A DNA stretch of 64,000 nucleotides from Halorubrum salinarum (GTDB taxonomy: Archaea; Halobacteriota; Halobacteria; Halobacteriales; Haloferacaceae), in assembly GCF_013267195.1 (NCBI RefSeq), contig NZ_CP053941.1, forward strand, positions 1,116,001 through 1,180,000. The letters are read 5' to 3'. Within the stretch, counting starts at the first letter, position 1. Each line of letters starts with the position of its first letter. Made by a program: the position numbers and the translations under genes. The notes below the pieces were generated by a model that worked only from the letters and a program-made list of their open reading frames with translations, ran no database searches and was not told the origin of the DNA. Positions 48,900 to 57,752 of the stretch are shown here, one piece after another.

Positions 48900-50510
48900 T
48901 CACAGCCCTTCTTCGCCGCCCTCCTGCGTGAGGATGACGACCATCGAGAGCCCGGAGATGAGGAGCAGGATGAGCGTGGGCACGACCGCGTACTGGTAGA
49001 GCGCGGTCGACTGCGCCCGCCAGATCTGGGTGACGATCGTGTCGAAGCCGGACGGGCGGAGCACGAGCGTGACGGGCAGCTCCTTCATCGTCGTGAGGAA
49101 CACGAGCGCCGCCCCGGCGACGATCCCGGACCGGGTGAGCGGGAACGTCACGCGGCGGAACGCGCCGGTCGGCGACTCGCCGAGCGTGCGCCCGGCCTCG
49201 ACGAGCCGCCGGTCGACCTGAAGGATCGACGTGCGGGCGGACCCGACGGCCTGCGGGAGGAAGCGGACGACGTACGCGAAGATCAGGAGCGGCAGCGTCT
49301 GGTAGATCCACGGCACGTAGCCGGAGCCGAAGTACACCAACGCGAGCGCCAGCACGATGCCGGGCACGGCGAAGCCGACGTACGTCGCGCGCTCGAAGAC
49401 GACCGCGAGCGGCGAGTCGTGGTTCGCGGCGAAGTACGCGACGGGGATGGCGGCGAGCGCGGCGACGACCGCGGCGGCCGCCGAGACCGACACCGAGTTG
49501 AGCACCTGTATCGGCTCGAACGCGAGCGAGGGGCGCCGCCCGGCCTCCGAGTTGACCAGCCACAGGCCGAGGATCCACAGCGGGACCAAGAGCGCGAACG
49601 CGGAGACGCCGGCCGGGAGCAGCGTCGCCGGCCAGCGCAGCCGCCCGAGCGACACGCGGTCCTCGGTCCGGCCCGCGTCGTCGCCGCTCGTCTCCCGGTC
49701 CGAGCGGACGGCCCACTCCAGGGCGAGCACTAAGACGACGACGACGAGCAGCTGGAGCGAGAGCAGCGCCGCGTAGTCGCGGCCGAAGGCGTTGTACTCG
49801 ACGTATATCTGCCGGGTGAACACCGGGAGCCGCATGATGGAGGGGGTGCCGAAGTCCGAGACCGCGTACAGCGCGGCGAGCAGCGAGCCGGCGGCGATCG
49901 CGGGTCGGATCGTGGGGAGCGTCACGCGGCGGAACGCCGCGAGCCGGCCGTGGTTCAGCGTCCGGGCGGCCTCTAAGAGCGTCGTGTCGAACGACAGCAG
50001 CGCGGCCCGGGTCGTCAGGTAGACGTACGGGTACGTGTACAGCGTGATGACGAGGATCGACCCCCAGAGCCCGGATATCTCCGGGACGCGCTCGACGCCG
50101 AGCGGCGCAAGCACCTCGTGGAACTCGCCCTGCGGCCCGAACGCGGAGACGAACGAGAAGGCGCCCACGTAGCTCGGGACGACGAGCGGGAGCGCGGCGG
50201 CGACCGTCCAGAACCGGCGGAAGGGGAGGTCGGTCCGGGCGGTGAGGTACGCGAGCGGGACGCCGATCAGGATCGACGCGGCCGTGACGCCCGCCATCAG
50301 GAGCAGGCTGTTGACGAGCACGTCGGCGGTCCCGGCGCTGAAGAGGAGGTCGACGGCGCGCTCGCGCTCGACGGCGACCGCCTCGATGACGAGCCACGCC
50401 AGCGGGAAGACGAGGGTGGCGGCGATCGCCGCGCAAAGCAGCGTGAGCCCCAGCGGGAGGTCGCCGTCGCCGTCTGTCAAGCGGTCGCGGATCCGGGTTC
50501 GCAGAGTCAT
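48900..50510 (-). CDS. Ferric-iron ABC transporter permease (FbpB type)
   Basis: A 536-residue permease with two fused ABC permease domains of about six helices each, the arrangement of FbpB/ThiP. EAA-type coupling loops are EAARTLNHGRLAAFRRVTLP in the first half and EAGRTLGESPTGAFRRVTFP in the second. It pairs with the binding protein at 56562. No ATPase subunit gene lies in the window. Divergent from the gene at 50628; an iron-box palindrome lies between them, 95 bases from this start. Confidence 0.9.
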   Translation of the reverse strand: MTLRTRIRDRLTDGDGDLPLGLTLLCAAIAATLVFPLAWLVIEAVAVERERAVDLLFSAGTADVLVNSLLLMAGVTAASILIGVPLAYLTARTDLPFRRFWTVAAALPLVVPSYVGAFSFVSAFGPQGEFHEVLAPLGVERVPEISGLWGSILVITLYTYPYVYLTTRAALLSFDTTLLEAARTLNHGRLAAFRRVTLPTIRPAIAAGSLLAALYAVSDFGTPSIMRLPVFTRQIYVEYNAFGRDYAALLSLQLLVVVVLVLALEWAVRSDRETSGDDAGRTEDRVSLGRLRWPATLLPAGVSAFALLVPLWILGLWLVNSEAGRRPSLAFEPIQVLNSVSVSAAAAVVAALAAIPVAYFAANHDSPLAVVFERATYVGFAVPGIVLALALVYFGSGYVPWIYQTLPLLIFAYVVRFLPQAVGSARTSILQVDRRLVEAGRTLGESPTGAFRRVTFPLTRSGIVAGAALVFLTTMKELPVTLVLRPSGFDTIVTQIWRAQSTALYQYAVVPTLILLLISGLSMVVILTQEGGEEGL

Positions 50511-50604
50511 TGTGCGGGAGGCGGGATCGGGTTGTCGAGGCGAGGGCGCGCCCGGCGTTAGGGGTTCCGATCGCGCGGCGAGCGCGCTCCGACGGATATA
50601 TGAA

Positions 50605-50620
50605 TTTAGGGCCACCTAAA
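50605..50620. promoter_or_regulatory. Iron-box palindrome 1
   Basis: TTTAGG-GCCA-CCTAAA, a perfect palindrome between a GATATATG TATA box (50594-50601) and the leaderless ATG at 50628. Binding there would block initiation. Confidence 0.8.
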
Positions 50621-50627
50621 CTCTTTC

Positions 50628-51182
50628 ATGGAACTGACGCGACGCGACGCGGCGGCCGCGCTGGCCGCGATCGGCGCGACCGGCGGCGTCGCGCTGGGCG
50701 TCCGTCGGACAGCCGACGACGGGGGATCCGAGGAAGCGGCCGCGTGGGACGGCGACGGGACCCCCAGCAACGAGGCGGTCCGGACGGCGATGACGGCGGT
50801 CGCGCGGACCGTCTACCCCGACGCGGTCTCGGGTGTCGAAGCGTTCGTCGAGGCGTTCCTCGACGGCCGCCTCGACGGGTCGGCGCACGGCGAGGGGATC
50901 CGGAGCGCGGTCGCCGAGGTTGAGTCGGCGGCCCGCTCGTGGTACGGCGCGCCGGTCGCGGAGCTGTCGGCCGCGGACCGCGACGCGCTGCTCCGCGAGC
51001 TCGGCGCGGACGTGGCCGAGGAGAACCCGGACGGGACGACCGCGGAGCGGGTGCGGTACTACGTCGTCAACGAGCTGCTGCTCGCGCTGTACTCGTCCCC
51101 GACCGGAGGCGAGCTCGTCGGCATCGAGAACCCACAGGGGCACGCGGGCGGCGCCGAGAGCTACCAGCGGGGGCCGCCGTGA
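50628..51182 (+). CDS. Gluconate 2-dehydrogenase subunit 3-like protein
   Basis: A 184-residue protein with a Tat-like signal (LTRRDAAAALAAIG, hydrophobic to about 25) followed by the helical subunit-3 domain (AVRTAMTAVARTVYPD, RVRYYVVNELLLALYSSPTGG). It is the small partner of the FAD-dependent GMC oxidoreductase encoded next, and may carry it through the Tat pathway. Its stop overlaps the GMC gene's GTG start. Confidence 0.85.
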   Translation: MELTRRDAAAALAAIGATGGVALGVRRTADDGGSEEAAAWDGDGTPSNEAVRTAMTAVARTVYPDAVSGVEAFVEAFLDGRLDGSAHGEGIRSAVAEVESAARSWYGAPVAELSAADRDALLRELGADVAEENPDGTTAERVRYYVVNELLLALYSSPTGGELVGIENPQGHAGGAESYQRGPP

Positions 51183-52822
51183 GCGGCGCCGAGAGCCTGG
51201 GGGACGGGCGCGCGAGCGACGGGCGCGACGTCGACCGGACGCCCGTCCCCGACGCCGACGTCTGCGTCGTCGGCGCCGGTCCAGCGGGGGCGCTCGTCGC
51301 CGACCGGCTCGCCGGCGACCGCGAGGTCGTGGTCCTCGACGCCGGGCCGCGGTTCGATCCCGAGGATCGGCTCGCCAGGCAGGAGCGGGCGATCCGGCCC
51401 TCGTACGGCCGCCCCGACGTGTGGGGCGTGGGCGGCGCGCGCGACGCCCACGAGAACGACGGCGAGTGGTTCTACCCGCTCAACCACGCCCGCGTGAAGG
51501 GCGTCGGGGGCTCGACGCTCCACTGGCAGGGGATGGTGATGCGGCTCCACGAGGACGACTTCAACTCCGCCAGCGAGCGCGGCGTCGGCGCCGACTGGCC
51601 GATCGACTACGCCGACCTCCGCCCCTACTACGCCGCGGCCGAGCGCGAGTTGGGCGTCGCGGGCGCGTCGGACAACCCCTACGCGCCGCCCCGCGAGGAA
51701 CCGCACCCGATGCCCGCGTTCGAGCCCTCCTACAGCGACTCGCTGTTCGCCGAGGCCTGCGAGGAGCTGGGGATCGACATGCACTCGGTGCCGAACGCGC
51801 GCAACTCCGAGCCGTACGACGACCGCTCGCCGTGCGTCGGCTACGGCACCTGCCAGCCCGTCTGCCCGAGCGGCGCGAAGTACGACGCGACGGTCCACGT
51901 CGAGCGCGCGGAGGAACGGGGCGCGACCGTCATCGACCGCGCGCCGGTCGAGCGGCTCGAACACGACGGCGACGACCGGGTGACCGCCGCCGTCTACGCG
52001 ACGCCCGACGGCGAGCGCCACCGACAGGAGGCGGACGCGTTCGTCGTCGCCGCCGGCGGCGTGGAGACGCCGCGGCTCCTCCTTCTGTCCGCGTCCGACC
52101 GCTACCCGGACGGGCTCGCGAACGGGAGCGGGCACGTCGGCGAGTTCTTCATGGACCACCTGTTCGCGGGCGCCGGCGGCACGCTCGACGAGCCGACCAG
52201 ACAGAACCACGTCGGCTTCTACACCAGCGCCTGCGACCAGTTCTACGACGAGGCCGACGCCGAGCAGGCGCCGTTCAAGCTGGAGTTCTTCAACTACGCC
52301 GGCCCCTCGCCGGTGGAGATGGCGCTCACGGGCGACGACTGGGGCGACGCGCTCGCGGAGCGGCTCCGCGACGGCTACGGGAACCACGTGGCGATGGGCG
52401 GGCTCGTCGAGCAGCTGCCGGACGCCGAGAGCCGGATCACCCTCGCGGACGACCGGACCGACGACCGCGGCAACCCGGTGCCGCAGATTGAGTGGACGGT
52501 CGGCGAGCGCGCGCTCGACACCATCGAGCGCGCCAACGAGATCCAGGTGTCGATCCTCGAGGAGCTCGGCGCCGACGTGGAGTGGGTCGCCGGGCCGGAC
52601 GCGACCGGGCCCGCCTACCACCACATGGGCACCACCCGGATGAGCGACGACCCCGACCGGGGCGTGGTCGACGCCGACTGCCGGACCCACGACCTCGACA
52701 ACTGCTGGATCGCCTCCAGCTCCGTCTTCCCCACGAGCGGCGCGATGAACCCGACGCTCACCATCGCCGCGCTCGCGCTCCGCGTCGGCGACGACGTGGC
52801 CGGGTGGCTCGCGGGGGAGTGA
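51179..52822 (+). CDS. GMC-family FAD oxidoreductase (gluconate 2-dehydrogenase-like)
   Basis: A 547-residue FAD enzyme. FAD loop VVGAGPAGALVADRL (about 29-43); a three-cysteine segment PCVGYGTCQPVCPSGAKYD typical of the gluconate/sorbose dehydrogenase branch; C-terminal catalytic HHMGTTRM and NPTLTIAALALR. It oxidises a sugar acid or alcohol and passes electrons to a membrane acceptor. Why it is under an iron-box promoter is unclear; one guess is supply of an oxidised sugar for a glycan or chelator. Confidence 0.87.
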   Translation: MSGAESLGDGRASDGRDVDRTPVPDADVCVVGAGPAGALVADRLAGDREVVVLDAGPRFDPEDRLARQERAIRPSYGRPDVWGVGGARDAHENDGEWFYPLNHARVKGVGGSTLHWQGMVMRLHEDDFNSASERGVGADWPIDYADLRPYYAAAERELGVAGASDNPYAPPREEPHPMPAFEPSYSDSLFAEACEELGIDMHSVPNARNSEPYDDRSPCVGYGTCQPVCPSGAKYDATVHVERAEERGATVIDRAPVERLEHDGDDRVTAAVYATPDGERHRQEADAFVVAAGGVETPRLLLLSASDRYPDGLANGSGHVGEFFMDHLFAGAGGTLDEPTRQNHVGFYTSACDQFYDEADAEQAPFKLEFFNYAGPSPVEMALTGDDWGDALAERLRDGYGNHVAMGGLVEQLPDAESRITLADDRTDDRGNPVPQIEWTVGERALDTIERANEIQVSILEELGADVEWVAGPDATGPAYHHMGTTRMSDDPDRGVVDADCRTHDLDNCWIASSSVFPTSGAMNPTLTIAALALRVGDDVAGWLAGE

Positions 52823-52882
52823 CCGGGTCGCGGTCGGCAGAGAACCCCTCGTGGCCGGTTCGTGCGACCGATTCACAGACGC

Positions 52883-52898
52883 TTTAGGCAAACCTAAA
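52883..52898. promoter_or_regulatory. Iron-box palindrome 2
   Basis: TTTAGG-CAAA-CCTAAA, perfect palindrome 22 bases before ATG 52921; its right half (CCTAAAAC) also serves as the TATA-like element. Confidence 0.8.
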
Positions 52899-52920
52899 AC
52901 TCAAGTGCGTCCGGACTGAG

Positions 52921-53724
52921 ATGCGGGTAATGAGCGACTCAGCACACGCGACGAACGGGTCGGCGGCGTCGGTCGCGGCGGACTCGGACGACGAGACGGT
53001 CGCGGCCGCGGCCGAGAGCGAAGAACGAGCGGCGAGCGGCGAGTACACCTTCGACGACCTCAGCGTCGTGATGGGGACCTACAACGAGGAGGAGGCCATC
53101 GCGACGGTGCTGGAGGACATCGACGAGGTCACCGACGGCAAGGCCGAGGTCGTCTGCGTCGACGGCTCCTCGGACCGGACGCCGGAGATCGCCCGCGAGC
53201 ACGGGGCGACCGTCATCGAGCAGGAGCCGCAGGGGTACGGCGTCGCCGTCCGCGAGGCGGTCCTGACGCCCGACCGGCCGGTCGTGGTCACCACCGATTG
53301 CGACGACACCTACCCGATGGAGGCGCTGCCGGAGTTCCTCGCGGAGATCAACGACGGCGCCGACGTGGTGAGCGGCGACCGGCTCTACCACGGCGCGGAG
53401 GCGATGCCGGCGTTCAACCGCTTCGGCAACCACGCGTTCGCGGCGATCGCGAGCCTGCTGATGGGCGAGCGCGTCCACGACACCACCACCGGGATGCGCG
53501 CCTACCGCCGCGAGGTCGTCCAGGAGATCGGCTGGACGGAGAACACCGGCCTCTCCGCCGAACTGCTCATCCGTCCGCTGATGCGCGGCTACGACGTTCG
53601 CGAGCGCCCGATCCGCTACGCGGAGCGCCTCGGCGAGACGAAGCTCGACCCGATCGGGGGCGGCGCCGCCATCGCGAAGTCGATCGTCACCGTCTGTCTC
53701 GAAGAGCAGCTGCGACGCTTCTGA
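52921..53724 (+). CDS. GT2-family glycosyltransferase (dolichyl-phosphate sugar synthase-like)
   Basis: A 267-residue soluble GT-A enzyme. After a disordered acidic N-terminus (1-40) come VVMGTYNEEEAI, a VCVDGSSDRTPEI nucleotide-binding block and the TTDCDDTYP DXD motif (about 121-129). It resembles dolichol-phosphate mannose synthases and AglJ-type enzymes that load sugars on lipid carriers for S-layer N-glycosylation. ATG 52921 fits the promoter; ATG 52930 is possible. Confidence 0.85.
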   Translation: MRVMSDSAHATNGSAASVAADSDDETVAAAAESEERAASGEYTFDDLSVVMGTYNEEEAIATVLEDIDEVTDGKAEVVCVDGSSDRTPEIAREHGATVIEQEPQGYGVAVREAVLTPDRPVVVTTDCDDTYPMEALPEFLAEINDGADVVSGDRLYHGAEAMPAFNRFGNHAFAAIASLLMGERVHDTTTGMRAYRREVVQEIGWTENTGLSAELLIRPLMRGYDVRERPIRYAERLGETKLDPIGGGAAIAKSIVTVCLEEQLRRF

Positions 53725-53793
53725 GGGCGCGTCGCCCTCGACGCCGTCGTCGGACGGCGGTCCGGACGTACACTGTGGGCACAGTGGACCGCC
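53724..53793 (+). other. Two hairpins after the glycosyltransferase gene
   Basis: GAGGGCG-CGT-CGCCCTC begins at the stop codon (53724-53740). A second, longer structure pairs GGCGGTC (53756-53762) with GACCGCC (53787-53793) around a perfect CACTGTG-GG-CACAGTG hairpin (53771-53786). They probably mark the transcript's 3' end before the RNA element at 53836. Confidence 0.5.
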
Positions 53794-53835
53794 GCCGGCG
53801 ACGTTTGTACACTCGTGAGCGACAGCGCCGATTAT

Positions 53836-54118
53836 TTATAAATAAACGGTGCGGTGGCGCGCGCCTGCGAGGCCGCCCCGCGGCCGAGCAGCGCCGCGCG
53901 AGGGAGTCAGTCGCCGGAGCGAAGCGGAGGCGACTGACGAGGCTGGGGAGGTGCGAGGTGTTGTGCGGTCGCGGTCGGGTGGGACTCAAAGGGGCAGTCG
54001 CGAGGACGCCGTAGGCGACGTAAGCACCGCAGCGAAGGAACGGAGTGACTGAGCGAGGAGCGCAACGAGCGTCCGGCGTCCTCGCGACTGGGGCTTTGGC
54101 GGTGTTCCCCGCCGATCT
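53836..54118 (+). ncRNA. Structured non-coding RNA element, copy B
   Basis: Same 283-base layout as copy A at 30281: TATA box TTATAAAT (53836-53843), CCTGCGAG box, stem 1 GGCCGC-CCC-GCGGCC, stem 2 GTCAGTCGCC/GGCGACTGAC, block GAGGCTGGGGAGGTG, then stem 3 AGTCGCGAGGACGCCG (53996-54011) paired with 54074-54089, closed by CAAAG/CTTTG over the same GGGGC/GGGG internal loop. Stem bases differ from copy A in compensated pairs, which argues for a functional RNA fold. It lies between convergent genes. Apparent short reading frames here are not conserved in frame with copy A. Confidence 0.7.
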
Positions 54119-54148
54119 GCTGACAACTATGTAAATGAAATCGACGTA

Positions 54149-56509
54149 TCAGTCGCTCGTGTCGGCGTCAGTCTCGAAGACGACCCAGTCGGGGTGCGAG
54201 TCGGGCTCGTCGGGGAGGTACGTGCCCTCGGTCCCGCACTCGGTGACGAGCCGGCAGGTCGAGCGCTCGGGCGGCCAGACAGCCTCGACGCGCTCACCGG
54301 TGGCACCCGCCTCGCCGCCCTCGGTCACCCGCACCGTCACCTCCTGCCGGTAGGTGAACGTCGCGCCTGCCGGGTCGACGAGCGTCACGGTCACGGCGAT
54401 CACGTCGCCGTCGGGGTCGAACGGGACTGGCTCGCTCGCTTCGGGCGCCCCGGCGGCCGCCGCGCCGGGCAGCCGGACGCCCTCGGGCGTCACCTCCCAG
54501 TCGACCGCCAGCGAGTCGCCGGGGTCGCTCACGGTGTAGGAGACGTGGTCCGGGCCGCCCGGGGCGCCCCGGCGCGGGTCGACGCGGACCTGCGCGCGGG
54601 CGACGCGGTCGGGCACGCCGACGGTCGTCTCCGCGTCGATCCGGGGGCCCGACCGCCGGTCGAGCGGCTCCAGTTTCGGCGTGACGCGGGCCTCCGGGTC
54701 CGCGGTCCAGACGCCCTGGTACCCGAAGCGGTAGAGGGTGCGGTTCGGGTAGGCGTCCAGCACCGCGAAGTTCTCCTCGGGGTCGCGGTCGAGGGCGTAC
54801 ACGACCTCGCCGTCGAGCCCCGGCCCGTTCCGGAGGTACTGGAACGGGTGGTTCTGCCACTCGCCGTACGGCGTGGGGACGAACACCAGCCCGTCCTCGA
54901 AGGTCGTCTCGTCGAACGGCGCGTACGCGGCCTCGTGTTTCGCGTCGACCGCGGCGTTCCGCTCGATGGGGTCCGCGGCCGCGTCGACGGCCGCGACGCC
55001 CCCGCCCGTGACCGCGAGCGCGACGACGGCGGCGACGGCGACGCGCGCGGCCGTCGGCGAGGCGCCGCGCTCGACGACCCGCTCGCGGGCCGCGGCGAGG
55101 CCCCGCCAGCCGGCGGCGACGGCGAGGCCGCCGAACACCGACAGCGGGACGAGCAGGTCGAAGTGGTAGAACGGCCCGAACAGCGACGCGAGCCCGTCGG
55201 TCGGGTCCGAGAGGTCGGCGAGCGCGTTGTGAGTCCCCCAGAAGTAGAGGTTCCCGACGGCGACCGAGACCGCGACGCCGCCGAGGAGCAGCGTCGCCGT
55301 CCGCCGGAACGCGGGCGAGCCAGCGGGACCGGATCCGCCGTCGGGGGCGGTCGGGGCGTCGGCGGCGCCGACCGCGCCGGCGAGGAGGCCGCGCGGGTCG
55401 CCCCGTGCGCGCCACCCGAGGGCCGCGACCGCGACGCCGGCGAGCGCCGCGGCCGTCCCGAGCGGGCCGGCCGCGAACCACCGGGTCGCGATCTCCTGGA
55501 GCGCGTAGCGGTTCGACTCGAATGCCAGCCCGAGCGTGTAGTCGACCGAGTGGCCGAGGATGCGGCGCTCGCCGAAGCCGGGGCCGTCCATCGGCGCGAA
55601 CACCTGGTAGGGGAACACGAGCGGCGAGCCCGTCATCCGGACGTTGTACGCGAGCGTGACGCCGACGAACAGGGTGCCGAACAGCGCCGTGAGCCCGTGG
55701 CGCCGGACCGGGTCTGGGAGGCCGCGGGACCCGCCGACCGCGAGCGCGCGGCGAGCGAGGGCCGCCACCGCGCGGGGCGCCGAGTGTCCCGTCTCGGCGC
55801 CGAAGCGCCGGACCGCGGACCCCACCCGCCACAGCGCGTGACAGATGAACGGCGCGGCGAACAGCACCGCGGTGTACGGCCGCGCGAAGAAGGCGATCCC
55901 GATCGCGACGCCCGCGACGCCGGCCGCGGGGAGCGACCCGTCCCGGACGCTCCGGAGGTACGCGACCGCGAAGATCAGGTTGAAGAACGTCGTCGGGGCG
56001 TACGGGAGGAACGCCGAGGAGGTCGCGATCGCCATCGGCGACGCCGCGAAGAGCGCGGCCGCGGCGAGGCCGGCCCGCCGGCCGACCGCCTGCGACCCGA
56101 GCAGGTAGACGAGCGCGGCGTTGCCCGCGGCGACGGCGGCGAGCGTGACGCGCGGCTCGCCGAACAGCCCCATCGAGACCGCGAACATCGCCGCCGGGAC
56201 GGGGTTGTATTTCGGGTAGAGCCGACCGCCGTCCTCGATGAAGAACCACGGGTGGACGGCGTCGGCGAGCGGGCCGGCGTGGAACTCCAGTTGCCCTCCG
56301 AGCAGCAGCGCCGCCTGCGTGAGGTAGACCCCCTCGTCGTGGTTCGCGGAGTGGTGCGAGAAGACGGTGGCGGCTATCGCGAACGTCATCGCGCCGGCGG
56401 CGACGGCGACGAGCCCGGCCGCGACCGTCACGCGGTCGGCGCGGGCGAGCCGCTGGCGGAGTCGGGCGGCGAGTCGGCGGGGACGAACGGACGGTGGACG
56501 GAGTGACAC
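54149..56509 (-). CDS. GT-C (GT39/ArnT-like) membrane glycosyltransferase
   Basis: A 786-residue protein with about ten transmembrane helices in residues 27-500 and an extracytoplasmic beta-rich C-terminal domain (about 515-786). The first loop has the acidic GT-C signature HDEG (57-60), and LYPKYNP follows at about 96-102, both typical of lipid-sugar-dependent transferases. Starts at GTG 56509, 52 bases after the iron-binding protein gene on the same strand, so probably cotranscribed from the iron-box promoter at 57718. Confidence 0.8.
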   Translation of the reverse strand: MSLRPPSVRPRRLAARLRQRLARADRVTVAAGLVAVAAGAMTFAIAATVFSHHSANHDEGVYLTQAALLLGGQLEFHAGPLADAVHPWFFIEDGGRLYPKYNPVPAAMFAVSMGLFGEPRVTLAAVAAGNAALVYLLGSQAVGRRAGLAAAALFAASPMAIATSSAFLPYAPTTFFNLIFAVAYLRSVRDGSLPAAGVAGVAIGIAFFARPYTAVLFAAPFICHALWRVGSAVRRFGAETGHSAPRAVAALARRALAVGGSRGLPDPVRRHGLTALFGTLFVGVTLAYNVRMTGSPLVFPYQVFAPMDGPGFGERRILGHSVDYTLGLAFESNRYALQEIATRWFAAGPLGTAAALAGVAVAALGWRARGDPRGLLAGAVGAADAPTAPDGGSGPAGSPAFRRTATLLLGGVAVSVAVGNLYFWGTHNALADLSDPTDGLASLFGPFYHFDLLVPLSVFGGLAVAAGWRGLAAARERVVERGASPTAARVAVAAVVALAVTGGGVAAVDAAADPIERNAAVDAKHEAAYAPFDETTFEDGLVFVPTPYGEWQNHPFQYLRNGPGLDGEVVYALDRDPEENFAVLDAYPNRTLYRFGYQGVWTADPEARVTPKLEPLDRRSGPRIDAETTVGVPDRVARAQVRVDPRRGAPGGPDHVSYTVSDPGDSLAVDWEVTPEGVRLPGAAAAGAPEASEPVPFDPDGDVIAVTVTLVDPAGATFTYRQEVTVRVTEGGEAGATGERVEAVWPPERSTCRLVTECGTEGTYLPDEPDSHPDWVVFETDADTSD

Positions 56510-56561
56510 GGGCGGGACGATGTGGCGGTGAGAGGGTGCGGGCGCGGCGCGTGGCGGCCGA

Positions 56562-57713
56562 TCAGATCTGGACGCCGGCGTCGCGCATCAGGTCGATCGT
56601 CGGTTCGAGGTTGGACAGCTGCGAGAGGTCGATGTCCGGCACGTCCAGCTCGTCGATCGACGGGAGGTCGCCGATCGGCTCGACCTCGGGGATCAGCGGG
56701 TACTCGAAGGTGGAGCGCGCGAAGTAGTCCTGCGCCTCCGCCGACAGCAGGTGTCGGACGAAGTTCGACGCCAGGTCGGCGTCGGAGGCGGTGTCGACGA
56801 CCGCGGCGCCCGCGACGTTGAACACCGCGCCCGCGTCGCCCTCGGTGAACGTGGTGGCGATCGGCGCCTCCGGGTTCCCGTCGAGCACGCGCTGGATGTA
56901 GTAGTGGTTCGTGAACGCGGCGTCGATCTCGCCGTCGGCGATCTCCTGACAGGTGCGGAACTCGTCCGGGTACGTGGCGGCGCCGCGCTCGACCATCGCC
57001 TCCAGCCACTCGCGGGTCGCCTCCTCGCCTTCGAGGATCCGCATCGCGGTGATGAACGCCTGCGCGGAGCCGTACGACGGCGCCCAGCCGAGGTCGCCGT
57101 CGAACTCCTCGGGGTACGCCATGATGTCGTCCGGGAGGTCGCTCTCCGAGTACTCGTTCGTGTTGTACGGGATCGTCCGGGCGCGCCCCGAGGTGCCGAC
57201 CCACTGCTCGGTGCGGAACTCCTCGCGGACCTTCCCGGCCACGTCGTCGGGAAGCGCCTGCGTGCGCCCGGCGTCGGCGAGGGCGCCGAGCGACCCGGCG
57301 TTGACCGAGTAGAACACGTCGGCGGGCGACCCCTCGCCCTCGTTCGCGATCTGGTTCACGAGGTCGGTCGAACCGCCGTACCGGACCGTCAGGTCGAGGT
57401 CGTCGTACAGGTCGTCGATGTAGCCGACGAGCTCGCCGACGAGGAACTCGCCGCGGCCGGAGTACACCGTGAGCTCGCCTTCGAGCGCCGGCATCTCCGA
57501 CATCGACGTGCCGCCGGGGGCGTCCCGGCCCGCGCGGCCGGAGCCGATCTGGCCCACGGCGTCGCCGGCGCCGTCGCCGTCGTCCTCGCCGTCCTCGTCG
57601 CCGGTCCCGTTACAGCCCGCGATCCCCGCCGCGCCGACCGCGCCGGCGGCCGCGAGGAACTTTCGCCGTCGAACGTCGTGCCCGTCTCCGGGTGTGGAAT
57701 CGTGAGTCGTCAT
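56562..57713 (-). CDS. Ferric-iron ABC substrate-binding lipoprotein
   Basis: A 383-residue Fbp-type periplasmic-binding protein. The N-terminus has a Tat signal with lipobox (RRRKFLAAAG ... AGC, cysteine at about 34). The mature domain begins ELTVYSGRG and includes NHYYIQRV, where paired tyrosines usually coordinate Fe3+. It delivers iron to the permease at 48900. The iron-box palindrome is 5 bases upstream of its start. Confidence 0.9.
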   Translation of the reverse strand: MTTHDSTPGDGHDVRRRKFLAAAGAVGAAGIAGCNGTGDEDGEDDGDGAGDAVGQIGSGRAGRDAPGGTSMSEMPALEGELTVYSGRGEFLVGELVGYIDDLYDDLDLTVRYGGSTDLVNQIANEGEGSPADVFYSVNAGSLGALADAGRTQALPDDVAGKVREEFRTEQWVGTSGRARTIPYNTNEYSESDLPDDIMAYPEEFDGDLGWAPSYGSAQAFITAMRILEGEEATREWLEAMVERGAATYPDEFRTCQEIADGEIDAAFTNHYYIQRVLDGNPEAPIATTFTEGDAGAVFNVAGAAVVDTASDADLASNFVRHLLSAEAQDYFARSTFEYPLIPEVEPIGDLPSIDELDVPDIDLSQLSNLEPTIDLMRDAGVQI

Positions 57714-57717
57714 GTGT

Positions 57718-57733
57718 TTTAGGCGTGCCTAAA
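57718..57733. promoter_or_regulatory. Iron-box palindrome 3
   Basis: TTTAGG-CGTG-CCTAAA, perfect palindrome directly before the binding-protein start (57713), between it and the TATA-like CTAAAACC on the minus strand. Confidence 0.82.
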
Positions 57734-57752
57734 TGGTTTTAGTCGTGTCGGT

